The notes under the pieces were generated by a model. That model was not told the DNA's origin and made no database searches. It worked only from the letters and a program-made list of their open reading frames with translations. Below, one piece after another: positions 8,933 to 20,215 of a stretch of 37,943 nucleotides of DNA; the first letter of the stretch is position 1, and each line of letters begins with the position of its first letter. The DNA comes from Sediminibacterium ginsengisoli. Its GTDB lineage: Bacteria; Bacteroidota; Bacteroidia; Chitinophagales; Chitinophagaceae. The stretch lies in assembly GCA_945860335.1 (NCBI GenBank), contig CAMAQW010000002.1, forward strand, positions 1-37,943. Reading direction: 5' to 3'. The position numbers and the translations under genes are program-made.

Positions 8933-10072
8933 ATGCAAATCAATGATCCATACACTCAATACAGTCTTGAAGAGTTCATTTGGGATGAACGATTCAGAAA
9001 TGATGTATTGAAAGGCGAAGAGCGATTTGCGTATTGGGATAATTGGATGAAATTACATCCATCTAAACAACCTATAGTGGAGAAGGCAAGGTTGATTGTA
9101 CTATCTATTTATGTTAAAAACGTATATTTTCATGAAGATGAAATTCAGCGAATTGTCAAAGATGTACATATGATGCTGGATTCGGATCATGTTGAAGAAA
9201 CTACTTTTAGTACAACTTCGACCAAAAGAAATTCCTATAAATACCTATTTATTGCTGCTTCAGTTGTGGTATTATCTTTAATTGGCTGGATCTGGATTGG
9301 AAAGGATAAGGCAGTTGATTTTTCTTATAAGCCATCCTACGAAAATTTAATTAGGCAAGTCAATAAAAAATTGATAGAAAGAGAAAATCAAACCAACGCT
9401 CCTTTAATTATTACATTCCCAGACGGCTCTAAAGCAATGTTAAGTAAGAACTCAAAAATCAGCTATACTGAAAATTTTACAAGTTCAGAAAAGAGGGAAG
9501 TATTTTTAGTTGGAGAGGCTTATTTTGAAGTTACTAAAAATACGCAAAAACCTTTTTTTGTTTATGCAGATGGACTTGTGACAAGAGTGTTGGGTACAAA
9601 GTTTAGAGTAAGGTCCTACTCTGTAGACAAAGAAGTAGTTGTTGAGGTAACGTCTGGAAAGGTATCTGTTTTTGCTAACCCTGATTATTTGTCAGGGGAT
9701 AAAAAGGAGTCAAATCAGCTATCGAGTATTGTTTTAGTTCCCAATCAAAAAATAAGTTATTTAAAATCTGATGCATCCATTATTAAAACATTGGTTAATA
9801 ATCCAATTGTTTTACTGCCTCTCTCTGAAGGAAAAATGTCATTCGATTTCGATAATACTCCAATTTTCACGGTATTTAAAGTTTTAAAGGAAAATTATGG
9901 TATAGATATTGTTTTTGATGAAGAATTACTAAGTCAATGTTCACTAAACGCAAACCTAGAAGGGTATAGTTTGTATGAACAATTAAATGTAGTCTGTAAG
10001 GCATTAAATGGCAATTATGAGGTACTGGATGGCAGGGTTATCATTGTTGCAAAAGGTTGTATAAATAAATAA
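8933..10072 (+). CDS. FecR-family anti-sigma factor
   Basis: One TM segment then FPDGSKAMLSKNSKISYTENFTSSEKREVFLVGEAYFEVTKNTQKPFFVYADGLVTRVLGTKFRVRSY (FecR domain) and a C-terminal DUF4974-like domain. Confidence 0.95.
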   Translation: MQINDPYTQYSLEEFIWDERFRNDVLKGEERFAYWDNWMKLHPSKQPIVEKARLIVLSIYVKNVYFHEDEIQRIVKDVHMMLDSDHVEETTFSTTSTKRNSYKYLFIAASVVVLSLIGWIWIGKDKAVDFSYKPSYENLIRQVNKKLIERENQTNAPLIITFPDGSKAMLSKNSKISYTENFTSSEKREVFLVGEAYFEVTKNTQKPFFVYADGLVTRVLGTKFRVRSYSVDKEVVVEVTSGKVSVFANPDYLSGDKKESNQLSSIVLVPNQKISYLKSDASIIKTLVNNPIVLLPLSEGKMSFDFDNTPIFTVFKVLKENYGIDIVFDEELLSQCSLNANLEGYSLYEQLNVVCKALNGNYEVLDGRVIIVAKGCINK

Positions 10073-10086
10073 TTAAAAGGCTTTTT

Positions 10087-13000
10087 ATGAGAAAATCAAT
10101 GTTTCCTCTTATATTTTTGTTTTTTGTGCATATATATAGCTTTGCGAATTCGCAAAATGTAGCTGACAAAAAAATAACGATTCAGGTTAGCAATCTTGAA
10201 TTAAAAAAAGTATTTAGTTTAGTAGAAAAGCAAATTTCGGTTCGATTTGCATACAGTGCTGAAAAGATTCAGTCATCACGAAAAATCACATTAAGTATAG
10301 TCGAAAAACCACTTTCAGATTTCTTAGAAAAAGTTTCAAAAGAAATGGGATTTATTTATGAAGTAAGTGGAGGGATAATTATTTTAAAGCAAAATGATAA
10401 TGTATCATCTTCTGGCATTCTATCCGAAACTAATTTAGTAGTAGCAGGGGCAAAGGATGTTCGGATAATTTACGGTACAATTACTGATGAAAAAGGAGTA
10501 GCGCTATCAGGTGTTTCTGTACAAGTAAAGGGTGCCAATATTGGTACAACTTCTGATGTTAATGGAAAATTCTCAATAAAGGTATCTGATAATAATTCGG
10601 TCTTGGTTTTTAACTACACTGGATTTGCCGTTCAAGAAATCTTAGTTGGTGTTCAATCTGCAATTGGAATCAAGCTTCTTCCAAGCCTTGATAAGTTAGA
10701 TGAAGTAGTTGTTGTAGGTTATGGCACACAAAAAAAGGTTACCGTAACAGGGTCAATTGGAACAATTTCAAGTACTGATATATTGCGAGCTCCTGTTTCA
10801 AGTGTAGCTAATGCTTTGGCAGGAAGGGCGCCTGGAATTATTACCGTTCAACGCGGTGGAGAGCCTGGAAGAGATATTGCTGATATATTTATTAGAGGTG
10901 TTGCTACTTTTGCAGGTGGATCAAGTGCTAGTCCTCTTGTTTTGGTGGATGGTGTTCAAAGGAGCTTGAATGGTATTGATCCTTACACGATAGAATCATT
11001 TAATATTTTAAAAGACGCATCTGCTACTGCAGTTTTTGGAGTTAGAGGTGCAAATGGAGTAATTATCATCACAACAAAAACTGGTCAAGTAGGAAAACCA
11101 CAATTTACTTTTTCTAGTAACATTGCGATGCAAAATCCTATTCGACTTCCCAATGAATTAGATGCAGTTGATTATGCTATTTTGAGAAACGTAGCGGAGG
11201 CCAATGATCAAAACAATCCAAATGCAAGACGATTTAGTGATTATGATATTGAAAGATTTAGAAAAGGGGATGATCCAATTTTTCATCCTAACATTCGGTG
11301 GATGGATTATATGTTAAAAGATTTAGCTCCTCAGAAACAATATAATTTAAATATAAGTGGGGGTACCCAAGATGCGAAATACTTTGTATCACTTGGTCAT
11401 TTGAATCAAGATGGCATCTATACAACCGGTGGGCTTTTTCCTGAATTTAGTGCCAATCCAAATTTTAAAAGGTACAATATCAGAAGTAATTTTGATTTTA
11501 ATATTTCAAAAAATTTCACTTTATTCATTAAGTCTTCAGCGGAAATCCAAAATTCTAATTATTCGAATAGTGCAACGAGTGATATTTTTGGAACTATTTT
11601 ATCTGCGAATCCTATCATGACACCCGTTTTATATGATGGGAAATTAATCAGAAACATTGACGGTTTAGCTGCCTGGAATATTTCTAATACACCATTATAC
11701 CAAATGTTATTTAATGGATTTAATGCAAACTATAGTAGCCGCTTAAATATGAATATTGGCGGCAAATATAAATTAGATGCTATAACCAAAGGCTTATCAG
11801 TTAGAGCTATGGGGGCTTATGATAGTTATTATTTGCAAGCCGTATCTAGACGAAAGCAAATCCCAATGTGGGATCTAAGGAGAAATCCAAATGCTTTAAC
11901 TTTTCAGGATTCCATTGTCCCAATACCCGTAGTTAATCAGTTTGAGGGTCCTGTAAGTTTTGTTGGTGAAGGTTTTAGTAAGAATAGAAGGATTTATGGT
12001 GAAGGTGCCATTGAGTACAATCGAACTTTTGGTAGCCATACTTTTTCTGGATTATTTTTAGGAACTGCGGAGCGATTATATGATGGCGGCAATCAATTAC
12101 CATTCAATTATCTAGGACTAGTAGGTAGGCTTACATACAATTTTCAGAATAAATATTTTGCTGATGTAAATATTGGCTACAATGGATCGGAAAACTTTGC
12201 AGTAGGCAAACAGTTTGGTTTTTTCCCTTCATTTAGTGCGGCATATGTAATATCGCAAGAAAATTTTTTCCCGAAAACTGAAGGTTTTAGCTATTTAAAA
12301 TTTCGTGGTTCCATTGGAACCGTAGGTAATGATAAAATAGGAGGAAATCGTTTCTTATTCTTGCCATCTTCATTTGCATCTGGAGGCGCTTATTTTTTAG
12401 GGTTAGCTAATACTCCAGTTACTGGTTATCGTGAGGCTAGTATAGGAAATCCCGGAGTTACTTGGGAAGTTGCTAGAAAAGTCAATATTGGTGCAGATTT
12501 TAGATTCTTGAATGATAAATTAACATTTACTGCAGATTTATTTTCAGAGCGTAGAGAAAAGATTCTTTGGAATTTAAATGTGCCTGTCACTTTTGGCCCC
12601 ACTAATTTAATATCACCATATAATATCGGAATAGCTGAGAATAAAGGGTTTGAATTAGAATTAGGATATAGGAATACTATTAAGAGCGCAGGTCTAACAT
12701 ATTACGCCAATGGGAATTTCACGTATACTCAAAACAAGATTGTATACATGGATGAAGCCCCTCAACCCTTTTCTGGGTTAGCAATGACCGGAAATAGAAT
12801 TGGTCAACCAAAAGGTTTGATAGCCGAGGGTATCTACAATACGTTAGATGAAATCAATGATCCCAAAAGACCAAAGTCTACTTGGGAAGGAGCTGGATTA
12901 AAGCCAGGTGATATAAAGTATAAAGACGTAAATGGGGATGGTATAATCAATGATAATGATAGGGTAAATATAGGCAACCCTAATATACCTGGAATCATAT

Positions 13001-13479
13001 ATGGAGCAACTCTTGGGGCGCAATATAAAGGGTTTGAGCTCTCTGTATTTTTTCAGGGCGCGGGCAATGTTTCAACTTATTTAACAGGGGAGTCTGCATG
13101 GCCATTTATAGCAGGTACGAAAACAGCTTTCGAAAACGCAAAAGAAAGTTGGACAGAAGAGCGTTTCACGAACGGTAGTCCAATTTCTTTACCGCGATTA
13201 ACCGCTGCACCTGATGCAAATAGGCACAATTACCGTGTATCCTCTTTTTGGATGCGTGATGCTTCCTATTTACGATTAAAAAATATCGAATTTTCTTATA
13301 CATTCTCCAATAAGCTATTAGATAAATTATCAATGAAGTCTTTGAGAGTATATGTAAATGGTCAAAATTTAGCAACATGGACTAGTATGCCTTATTTTGA
13401 TCCAGAAATCCCTAGTTCAAACGGATCAGTTTATCCAATGATGCGCGTTTTTAATTTCGGATTTAATGTTCAGTTTTAA
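10087..13479 (+). CDS. SusC/RagA-family TonB-linked outer membrane protein with N-terminal STN domain
   Basis: STN (KKITIQVSNLELKKVFSLVEKQISVRFAYSAEKI), carboxypeptidase-regulatory-like domain (GTITDEKGVALSGVSVQVKGANIGTTSDVNGKFSI), VVVGYGTQKK, LVLVDGVQRS, GVRGANGVIIITTK, C-terminal FNFGFNVQF. Confidence 0.97.
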   Translation: MRKSMFPLIFLFFVHIYSFANSQNVADKKITIQVSNLELKKVFSLVEKQISVRFAYSAEKIQSSRKITLSIVEKPLSDFLEKVSKEMGFIYEVSGGIIILKQNDNVSSSGILSETNLVVAGAKDVRIIYGTITDEKGVALSGVSVQVKGANIGTTSDVNGKFSIKVSDNNSVLVFNYTGFAVQEILVGVQSAIGIKLLPSLDKLDEVVVVGYGTQKKVTVTGSIGTISSTDILRAPVSSVANALAGRAPGIITVQRGGEPGRDIADIFIRGVATFAGGSSASPLVLVDGVQRSLNGIDPYTIESFNILKDASATAVFGVRGANGVIIITTKTGQVGKPQFTFSSNIAMQNPIRLPNELDAVDYAILRNVAEANDQNNPNARRFSDYDIERFRKGDDPIFHPNIRWMDYMLKDLAPQKQYNLNISGGTQDAKYFVSLGHLNQDGIYTTGGLFPEFSANPNFKRYNIRSNFDFNISKNFTLFIKSSAEIQNSNYSNSATSDIFGTILSANPIMTPVLYDGKLIRNIDGLAAWNISNTPLYQMLFNGFNANYSSRLNMNIGGKYKLDAITKGLSVRAMGAYDSYYLQAVSRRKQIPMWDLRRNPNALTFQDSIVPIPVVNQFEGPVSFVGEGFSKNRRIYGEGAIEYNRTFGSHTFSGLFLGTAERLYDGGNQLPFNYLGLVGRLTYNFQNKYFADVNIGYNGSENFAVGKQFGFFPSFSAAYVISQENFFPKTEGFSYLKFRGSIGTVGNDKIGGNRFLFLPSSFASGGAYFLGLANTPVTGYREASIGNPGVTWEVARKVNIGADFRFLNDKLTFTADLFSERREKILWNLNVPVTFGPTNLISPYNIGIAENKGFELELGYRNTIKSAGLTYYANGNFTYTQNKIVYMDEAPQPFSGLAMTGNRIGQPKGLIAEGIYNTLDEINDPKRPKSTWEGAGLKPGDIKYKDVNGDGIINDNDRVNIGNPNIPGIIYGATLGAQYKGFELSVFFQGAGNVSTYLTGESAWPFIAGTKTAFENAKESWTEERFTNGSPISLPRLTAAPDANRHNYRVSSFWMRDASYLRLKNIEFSYTFSNKLLDKLSMKSLRVYVNGQNLATWTSMPYFDPEIPSSNGSVYPMMRVFNFGFNVQF

Positions 13480-13516
13480 ATTATTGAAATATTTCTCCAT
13501 TACAAAATGTATTATA

Positions 13517-15457
13517 ATGAAATATCTTAGAAAATCAGTTCCTATTTTTACAGTATTTATTTTCTTAATAACCGTATCGTGCAATAAATTTTTAGAGCAG
13601 CCAAGCGGAAGTATCATTACTGTAGATTCTGTTTTTACTACTCCTGATGCTGCTCAAAGAGCACTTTGGAATGTATATGCTACTTGTGTTATCAATGGGT
13701 TTCCTACTGGAGATGGGGGTTCTGGGTTGAGCGATGCAGGTACTTTTGATGGTATGTTATTAGCAGCTAGTGATGAAGGCGATCAGTTTGGAGCTGGCGG
13801 TAGAGCTAATGCATTTAACGCAGGAACATGGGGACCTTCTTTTCAAGATGAATTTTCTTACAATCGAGTAACTATAGGCATGCGTAATGCGTGCATTTAC
13901 ATTGATAATGCAAATAAAGTTCCTTTGAGTAATACAGGATCGATTAATTGGACGGCTCAACTTAGAGATCAAACTATTGCTGAGGCTAAAATATTAAGGG
14001 CTTTGATGCATTATGAGGCTATGATTCGTTATGGTGGTATACCAATAATCGACCAAACTCCTGTTGTAAAAATCAACAATGTAAATGGAGTAAATCAAGC
14101 TCAAGTAATTCCTTCTGGAGCTAGAAGTAGTTTAAAGGCAACCATAGATTTTATTGTTAAAAGTTGTGATGAAGCAATACCTAGTTTGCCAGATAATTTT
14201 CCTGCTACAGATATCGGCAGAATAAATAAAGGTGTAGCACTTTCTTTAAAGGCTGTTACCCTATTATGGGCGGCAAGTCCTCTAGTAAACACAGCCACTC
14301 CTCCAGTTACAAGTGCAAATGATAGTCTTATTTGTATGGGTTCAAATGACCCTAATAGATGGACACTTGCAGCAAATGCACATAAAGTTGTTTTGGAATG
14401 GGCAATTAGTAATGGATATGCTTTACTTGATGATGGTGCACTTGGTAAAAGTGAAAGTTATAATTATGCTACTGGTGCTGCATTAGATCCAAGAAATAAA
14501 GAACTGATTTTTTATGATAAGTCACATGGACAACAAGCAGGAGGTGCAAATGTTGTAAGGTGGGGCTGTCCTATTTATTTTTCTTGGGGGAATACTGTAA
14601 TGGCTCTTCCTATGAATTTTATTATCAAAACATTTAGAGATATTGATGGTAATGACATTACAATTCCCATCAATGGAACATTTACACAGTTTAAATCAAT
14701 CATGAAAAAAATGGAACCACGCTTCAATGCAATAGCATGGTGGCCAGGTTCGGCATATACCAATACTGGATTAATGCCTGCTCAAGGTGGTAGCGACACT
14801 GCAAAATTTTTGTATAAACAAAAAGGGTTAACAGGAAATACAGTACAAATTGGAGCCGGTACTGCCTTAATTGGAAATGGAATCCCAAATGGCATTCACC
14901 AAAAGAAATTTATCAACTTAGTTAATCAGGTAAATGGTACCGCTAATTTTTATTGGCCAATATTTCGATTGGCAGAATTTTATTTGGGTTATGCTGAAGC
15001 ATTAAATGAAATAAACCCTACTAATCCTGAAATATTTACGGCCCTTAATGTTATTCGAAAAAGAGGCGGGTTGCCCAATTTAGCACCAGGCAATACAACT
15101 TATGCATCAATTTTTGGTGACAAAGTGAAAACTAGAGAATATATACAAAGAGAAAGGTCTGTTGAATTATATGGCGAAGAGCATAGATTTTTTGATGTTC
15201 GACGTTGGAAAATTGCAGGAAATGATGGGGTGATGAAAGGCACTTTTACACGAATATTTTTATACGAAAATAGCGCTGTATCTTATATAAATCCTACAGC
15301 CGCAATGACACCAGCTCAGCGTCTTGCAAATGACAATTCATTATCTTATCGGATTGAAACTTTTGAATCTCGTGTTTGGGAAGATAAAATGTATTTCTAT
15401 CCTTTTGCTCAAGGTGAGGTGAATAAAGGTTTTATTATACAAAACCCGGGCTGGTAA
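13517..15457 (+). CDS. SusD/RagB-family nutrient-binding lipoprotein
   Basis: Lipobox ITVSCNKFLEQPSG; RALMHYEAMIRYGGIPIID; RERSVELYGEEHRFFDVRRWKIAG; ends IIQNPGW; ATG at 13517 preferred to the track start at 13466. Confidence 0.97.
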   Translation: MKYLRKSVPIFTVFIFLITVSCNKFLEQPSGSIITVDSVFTTPDAAQRALWNVYATCVINGFPTGDGGSGLSDAGTFDGMLLAASDEGDQFGAGGRANAFNAGTWGPSFQDEFSYNRVTIGMRNACIYIDNANKVPLSNTGSINWTAQLRDQTIAEAKILRALMHYEAMIRYGGIPIIDQTPVVKINNVNGVNQAQVIPSGARSSLKATIDFIVKSCDEAIPSLPDNFPATDIGRINKGVALSLKAVTLLWAASPLVNTATPPVTSANDSLICMGSNDPNRWTLAANAHKVVLEWAISNGYALLDDGALGKSESYNYATGAALDPRNKELIFYDKSHGQQAGGANVVRWGCPIYFSWGNTVMALPMNFIIKTFRDIDGNDITIPINGTFTQFKSIMKKMEPRFNAIAWWPGSAYTNTGLMPAQGGSDTAKFLYKQKGLTGNTVQIGAGTALIGNGIPNGIHQKKFINLVNQVNGTANFYWPIFRLAEFYLGYAEALNEINPTNPEIFTALNVIRKRGGLPNLAPGNTTYASIFGDKVKTREYIQRERSVELYGEEHRFFDVRRWKIAGNDGVMKGTFTRIFLYENSAVSYINPTAAMTPAQRLANDNSLSYRIETFESRVWEDKMYFYPFAQGEVNKGFIIQNPGW

Positions 15458-15472
15458 ACATTAACTAATAAA

Positions 15473-18367
15473 ATGAATCTTATGGCTTTATATAATAATC
15501 TGCGTTGGTACTTATTGATTTCTTTTTTTGTAACGGCCTCCTTGAACTCGCTTAATGCGCAACGTTCGATTAATTTGGTAAATGATTCTGTTTTAATCAA
15601 AGACAATGATTTTAAAAACACTTTTATAGATCAAATTATTCAAGTTCCATTTGCTAACCGTGTTGAACGTAAATACATTACAAATTCGGTATCATCTGTG
15701 AGCGGCGAAAAATTAAAAAAAATCAATACACCGTTCCTTAGTAATACATTATTTGGCCAGTTAAGTGGTCTGCATGTACAACAAGGAGGTGGATCTCCTG
15801 GTAATACTGATTTTCCATCTTTATTTGTTAGAGGTAGGCAAACATTTCAAGATAACAGTGTATTGGTTTTAGTAGATGGTTTTGAATCTAATTGGTTCAC
15901 TTTACTTCCCGATGAAATTGAAAGCGTGACAGTACTTAAAGACGCGGCATCCCTGGCACAGTTTGGTATGGATGGCGCGAATGGCGTTGTAATGATTACA
16001 ACAAAACGGGGCGTTGAATCAAAAAAAACTAATATCAACTTCAGCTCTCGATTTGGCATTCATTCTGCTCGATATTTACCAAAATTAGTTAACAATGGAG
16101 ATTATGCTGAACTTTACAATGTAGGAATTGTCAATGACGGCCGATCAATTAGGGATGGTTATTTCAGAAACGATTCAATTGTTAATTTCTTCAAAAATCA
16201 ACAATATCCTTATTTGTATCCTGATGTTAACTGGTTTGATCAAGTTGTTCGTCCAAATGCATTAAGCCAAGATTATACTTTATCATTTACTGGAGGTAAA
16301 CAAGATGTAAAATATTTTCTTGCAATGGGGTATGCAGATTATAAAGGTTTATATGCCGGCACAGATAACGGCCGAACAACTAACACTAATTATAATCTTA
16401 AACGGTATAATCTAAGAGCCAACTTTGATGTTAATATTACTTCTTTCTTAAGTGCGCAAGCAAATCTTCGTGCCACTATGATGGATAAATATTTTCCTAA
16501 TACACCTGAAAATACTTTGTGGCGATCTATGTCATTGTTTACTCCTTATGCTGTAAAAACAGAACAAGGAAAATGGGGTGGCGCACAAGGATATGCCGAT
16601 AATCCTTCTGGTTCTATTTTACAACGTGGATTTCAGTCAATCAATGACCGTACAGTGGATGCAAATGTAAAGTTGATTGGTAATATGGATTTTATTACTA
16701 AAGGGCTTAAATTTTTCTGGCAATTAAACTTTAGCAATTTTTTCTTTGATACGTACAACAAAACAAGACCTTTGTACTTTGATGAAGTTACCCCTAGGCC
16801 AGATCTTGTTTCAACCCCTGGTGTTATTCCTTACGATATTTTCACAAGAGGAACAGTTGATAATAATTTTACAATTACTCAAGGGAACGGGAATCAGTTT
16901 AATAGAACCTCTTTATTAGGCGGAGCTGAATATGAAAATAAATGGAGTAAACATTCTTTATATTCATCTTTAATTTATTTCCAAGAAAAGTTTAATGGAG
17001 ATGGTTCTGATATGCCATTTGCCAAACAGCGCTTTATGGGAAGAGTAAGTTACAATTTTAATAAACGATATTTTGTCGATCTAAACGTTGCATATAGTGG
17101 ATCAGAAAATTTCCCTAAAGGTAACAGATTTGGCGTCTTTCCTGCGTTGTCTGCAGGTTGGGTAATGAGTAATGAAAAGTTTATGTCTAATCAGACATTC
17201 TTAAGTTTTCTAAAATTAAGAATGTCTGCAGGGTTACTGGGAAATGATAATACAGGTAATGCTGGTAGATTTATTTATAATCAGTATTATAATGGAACAG
17301 GTAACTATTTAATTGGTAATAATTTAGGTGTTAATGCTCCTATGTTTAACCAAAGTGCGCTTGCCAATCCAAATGTTACATGGGAAAAAGCTACAAGGTA
17401 TAATGTTGGGTTTGAATCAGTTATTTTGAAATCATTATCCTTATCAGCAGATTATTTTATTGAAAATCGCACCAATATATTTATTAACCCTAATAGTTAT
17501 GTTCCTTCTTTAATGGGTGCAACTTTTAGTAGTATCAATAGGGGAGAAACACGGACATCAGGCGCTGAGATTGAAATCATGTATAATCAAAAATTGGGTT
17601 CACTTAATTTTTATGCAGGTGGAAATGTATCATTCTCTCAAAATAAAATAATTGATATTGCAGAACCTGCCCCTTCAGACCCTTATTTAGCGGCAAAGGG
17701 CAATCCAATCAATCAGCCTTTTGTATTAGAGTTTTTAGGATTCTTTAAAGATCAAGCTGATATTGCTTCAAGCCCAACTCAATTATTTGGATCAGTTATG
17801 CCAGGAGATATTAAATACAAGGATCAAAATGGTGACGGTGTAATTGACAATAGAGACAGGAAAGCGTTTGGCTTAACTTCATTACCACAAATATTTTACG
17901 GTTTTAATGTAGGCGGTGATTATAAAGGACTTGACTTCAATATAAGTATTCAAGGAGCTGCAAAGAGAACAGTTTCTTTATTGGATAATAATATGATTAT
18001 TCCGTTCTTAAACGGTGGTGTAAAGCCTACACAATGGGTAAAAGACAATTATTGGACACCTACACGCGGTGATAATGCAAAATTCCCTCGTTTGACAACG
18101 ATACAAAATGATAATAACTATAGACAGTCAACATTATGGCAACGAAATGGTGCTTTTCTTAGAATCCAGAATATTGAAATCGGTTATACTATTTCTGAAA
18201 GAATTACAAAGAAAGCAGGGATGCATTCAATTCGTTTCTTTATTAGCGGTAACAATCTATTTACATTTGATAATATTCATGAAATCGATGTTGATCCTGA
18301 GGTTATGAATACTTTTGTTCATCCGCCAATGAAAAGTTTCAATTTTGGTTTTGCACTTAAATTATAA
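15473..18367 (+). CDS. Second SusC-family outer membrane protein, lacking STN and carboxypeptidase-regulatory-like domains
   Basis: LVLVDGFESNW, MDGANGVVMITTKRG, PGDIKYKDQNGDGVIDNRDR, C-terminal FNFGFALKL; no recognisable STN/CarboxypepD_reg-like segment. Confidence 0.95.
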   Translation: MNLMALYNNLRWYLLISFFVTASLNSLNAQRSINLVNDSVLIKDNDFKNTFIDQIIQVPFANRVERKYITNSVSSVSGEKLKKINTPFLSNTLFGQLSGLHVQQGGGSPGNTDFPSLFVRGRQTFQDNSVLVLVDGFESNWFTLLPDEIESVTVLKDAASLAQFGMDGANGVVMITTKRGVESKKTNINFSSRFGIHSARYLPKLVNNGDYAELYNVGIVNDGRSIRDGYFRNDSIVNFFKNQQYPYLYPDVNWFDQVVRPNALSQDYTLSFTGGKQDVKYFLAMGYADYKGLYAGTDNGRTTNTNYNLKRYNLRANFDVNITSFLSAQANLRATMMDKYFPNTPENTLWRSMSLFTPYAVKTEQGKWGGAQGYADNPSGSILQRGFQSINDRTVDANVKLIGNMDFITKGLKFFWQLNFSNFFFDTYNKTRPLYFDEVTPRPDLVSTPGVIPYDIFTRGTVDNNFTITQGNGNQFNRTSLLGGAEYENKWSKHSLYSSLIYFQEKFNGDGSDMPFAKQRFMGRVSYNFNKRYFVDLNVAYSGSENFPKGNRFGVFPALSAGWVMSNEKFMSNQTFLSFLKLRMSAGLLGNDNTGNAGRFIYNQYYNGTGNYLIGNNLGVNAPMFNQSALANPNVTWEKATRYNVGFESVILKSLSLSADYFIENRTNIFINPNSYVPSLMGATFSSINRGETRTSGAEIEIMYNQKLGSLNFYAGGNVSFSQNKIIDIAEPAPSDPYLAAKGNPINQPFVLEFLGFFKDQADIASSPTQLFGSVMPGDIKYKDQNGDGVIDNRDRKAFGLTSLPQIFYGFNVGGDYKGLDFNISIQGAAKRTVSLLDNNMIIPFLNGGVKPTQWVKDNYWTPTRGDNAKFPRLTTIQNDNNYRQSTLWQRNGAFLRIQNIEIGYTISERITKKAGMHSIRFFISGNNLFTFDNIHEIDVDPEVMNTFVHPPMKSFNFGFALKL

Positions 18368-18405
18368 TCCCGCTATTTAAAATCGTCATTACTACAATTG
18401 ATGTT

Positions 18406-20205
18406 ATGAAAAAAAATATATTACTTATTATTGTATCCGCTATTTTCTTTTCTACTGCTTGTACAAAAAATCTTTTAGACACTCAAATACAGCAAAACTT
18501 TAGCGAGGATTTATTTTTGAATTCTGGACCTACAAATCTCAAAGCATTTGGTATGGGTGTTTATGACTATCTGCCACAGTTGAATAGATTTGGAGGCAAT
18601 GCCATATTGGCTGCAGGTTCTGACGAAGCTGATTATGCTCGATTTAATAATATTCAAAGGTTTAATGCTGGCGCTTGGGATCCATTTACAAACCCTGATG
18701 ATGTTTGGGCTAATTATTATCGTGGTATAAGACATGCAAATTTGTTTTTAGAAAAAACAAATGATTTTAGGAAACTAATTGTTGTTGATACTATCAATAA
18801 TAGAGCAAATTATATTTTAGATGTTGATGATTTTATTAAACTAAGAGCAGAGGTAAGATTTTTGCGTGCCTATTATTATATGGAGTTAATAAAACGTTAT
18901 GGTGGTGTTCCGATAGTTAAAAAAGTGCTTAGTCAAAATGAGGCATTTGGCGTAACTAGATCTACTTTTCAACAATGCGTTGACTATATTGTTGAACAAT
19001 GTGATTCTTCTTACGCAGATTTAACCAATCATTATATCAATTATGGCATACCCTCCGGACAAAGTATTGGAAGAGGTGATGCTGGCACTGATAATAATCG
19101 ATTAGGTAGAGTAGAAAAGCCTGCAGCAGTTGCGCTAAAATTGCGTGCATTGCTATTTGCAGCTAGCCCACTTAATAATCCTACAGGAAATGCATCACTT
19201 TGGCAAAAAGCTGCTGAAGCAGCCCAACAGCTATTTACAGATCCAAATTGTGCACATGTCAATTTTTTAAATTCATCCTATAAGGATTTATTTATGTCTC
19301 AAAATACCACCAATAATTTAACTCCACGTAAGGGAGCCAATTCTGGTATTATTTTATCTAGGCCATTTCAATTGAACTCTAACACTTTTGAAAGAGCAAA
19401 TTACCCGGTTGGGATGGTGAATGGAGGTGAAGGTGCGACCTGTCCATCACAAAACCTTGTTGATGCATTTGAGATGCGTACAACTGGTTTACCCATTTCT
19501 GATGTTGGTTCTGGATATGATTCAAATAATCCATATGCAAACAGAGATCAGCGTCTAGGTTGGATTGTTGTTTTAAATGGATCCTCAATGGGTTTGAACA
19601 ATAATAATACTGCTAGAATAGTTGAATCGTATACTGGCGGATCAGATGCAATAGGGTCTAAGGAAGGAGCTACTACAACAGGTTACTATTTAAGAAAATT
19701 TTGCGTTGAAAATTATAATCTTTCTTTAGCTGGTACAAGAGCAAAATCTTGGGTATTGATGCGATTTGCTGAAGTTCTGCTAAATTATGCTGAAGCTGCC
19801 AATGAGTCTTTTGGTCCTGATGCAAAGCCTGTATTAGGTGGAGCTGCAGCTGCTAGGTCTGCTAGAGAGGCTATTAATTTAGTTAGAGTTAGAGCTGGAC
19901 AGCCTGCTATCAATGCTGGAATAACTCAGGCCCAGTTAAGGGAAAGGATTCGCAATGAAAGAAGGGTGGAACTTGCCTTTGAGGAACATCGATTTTTTGA
20001 TGTTCGTAGATGGAAAATTGCAGAACAAACTGAAAATATTTCACTTGCTGGAATGCGGGTAAATGCTACAGGCCCTACTACATTTTCTTATCAAAGGTTT
20101 ACAGTTGAGCCTAGGGTATTTAGTTCTAAAATGTACTTATATCCAATTCCATTTTCTGAAATTGCAAAAAGTAACGGTTTGATTACACAAAATCCTGGGT
20201 GGTAA
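18406..20205 (+). CDS. Second SusD-family nutrient-binding lipoprotein
   Basis: Lipobox FFSTACTKNLL; LRAEVRFLRAYYYMELIKRYGGVPIV; RNERRVELAFEEHRFFDVRRWKIAE; ends ITQNPGW. Confidence 0.97.
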   Translation: MKKNILLIIVSAIFFSTACTKNLLDTQIQQNFSEDLFLNSGPTNLKAFGMGVYDYLPQLNRFGGNAILAAGSDEADYARFNNIQRFNAGAWDPFTNPDDVWANYYRGIRHANLFLEKTNDFRKLIVVDTINNRANYILDVDDFIKLRAEVRFLRAYYYMELIKRYGGVPIVKKVLSQNEAFGVTRSTFQQCVDYIVEQCDSSYADLTNHYINYGIPSGQSIGRGDAGTDNNRLGRVEKPAAVALKLRALLFAASPLNNPTGNASLWQKAAEAAQQLFTDPNCAHVNFLNSSYKDLFMSQNTTNNLTPRKGANSGIILSRPFQLNSNTFERANYPVGMVNGGEGATCPSQNLVDAFEMRTTGLPISDVGSGYDSNNPYANRDQRLGWIVVLNGSSMGLNNNNTARIVESYTGGSDAIGSKEGATTTGYYLRKFCVENYNLSLAGTRAKSWVLMRFAEVLLNYAEAANESFGPDAKPVLGGAAAARSAREAINLVRVRAGQPAINAGITQAQLRERIRNERRVELAFEEHRFFDVRRWKIAEQTENISLAGMRVNATGPTTFSYQRFTVEPRVFSSKMYLYPIPFSEIAKSNGLITQNPGW

Positions 20206-20215
20206 AAATTACAGC

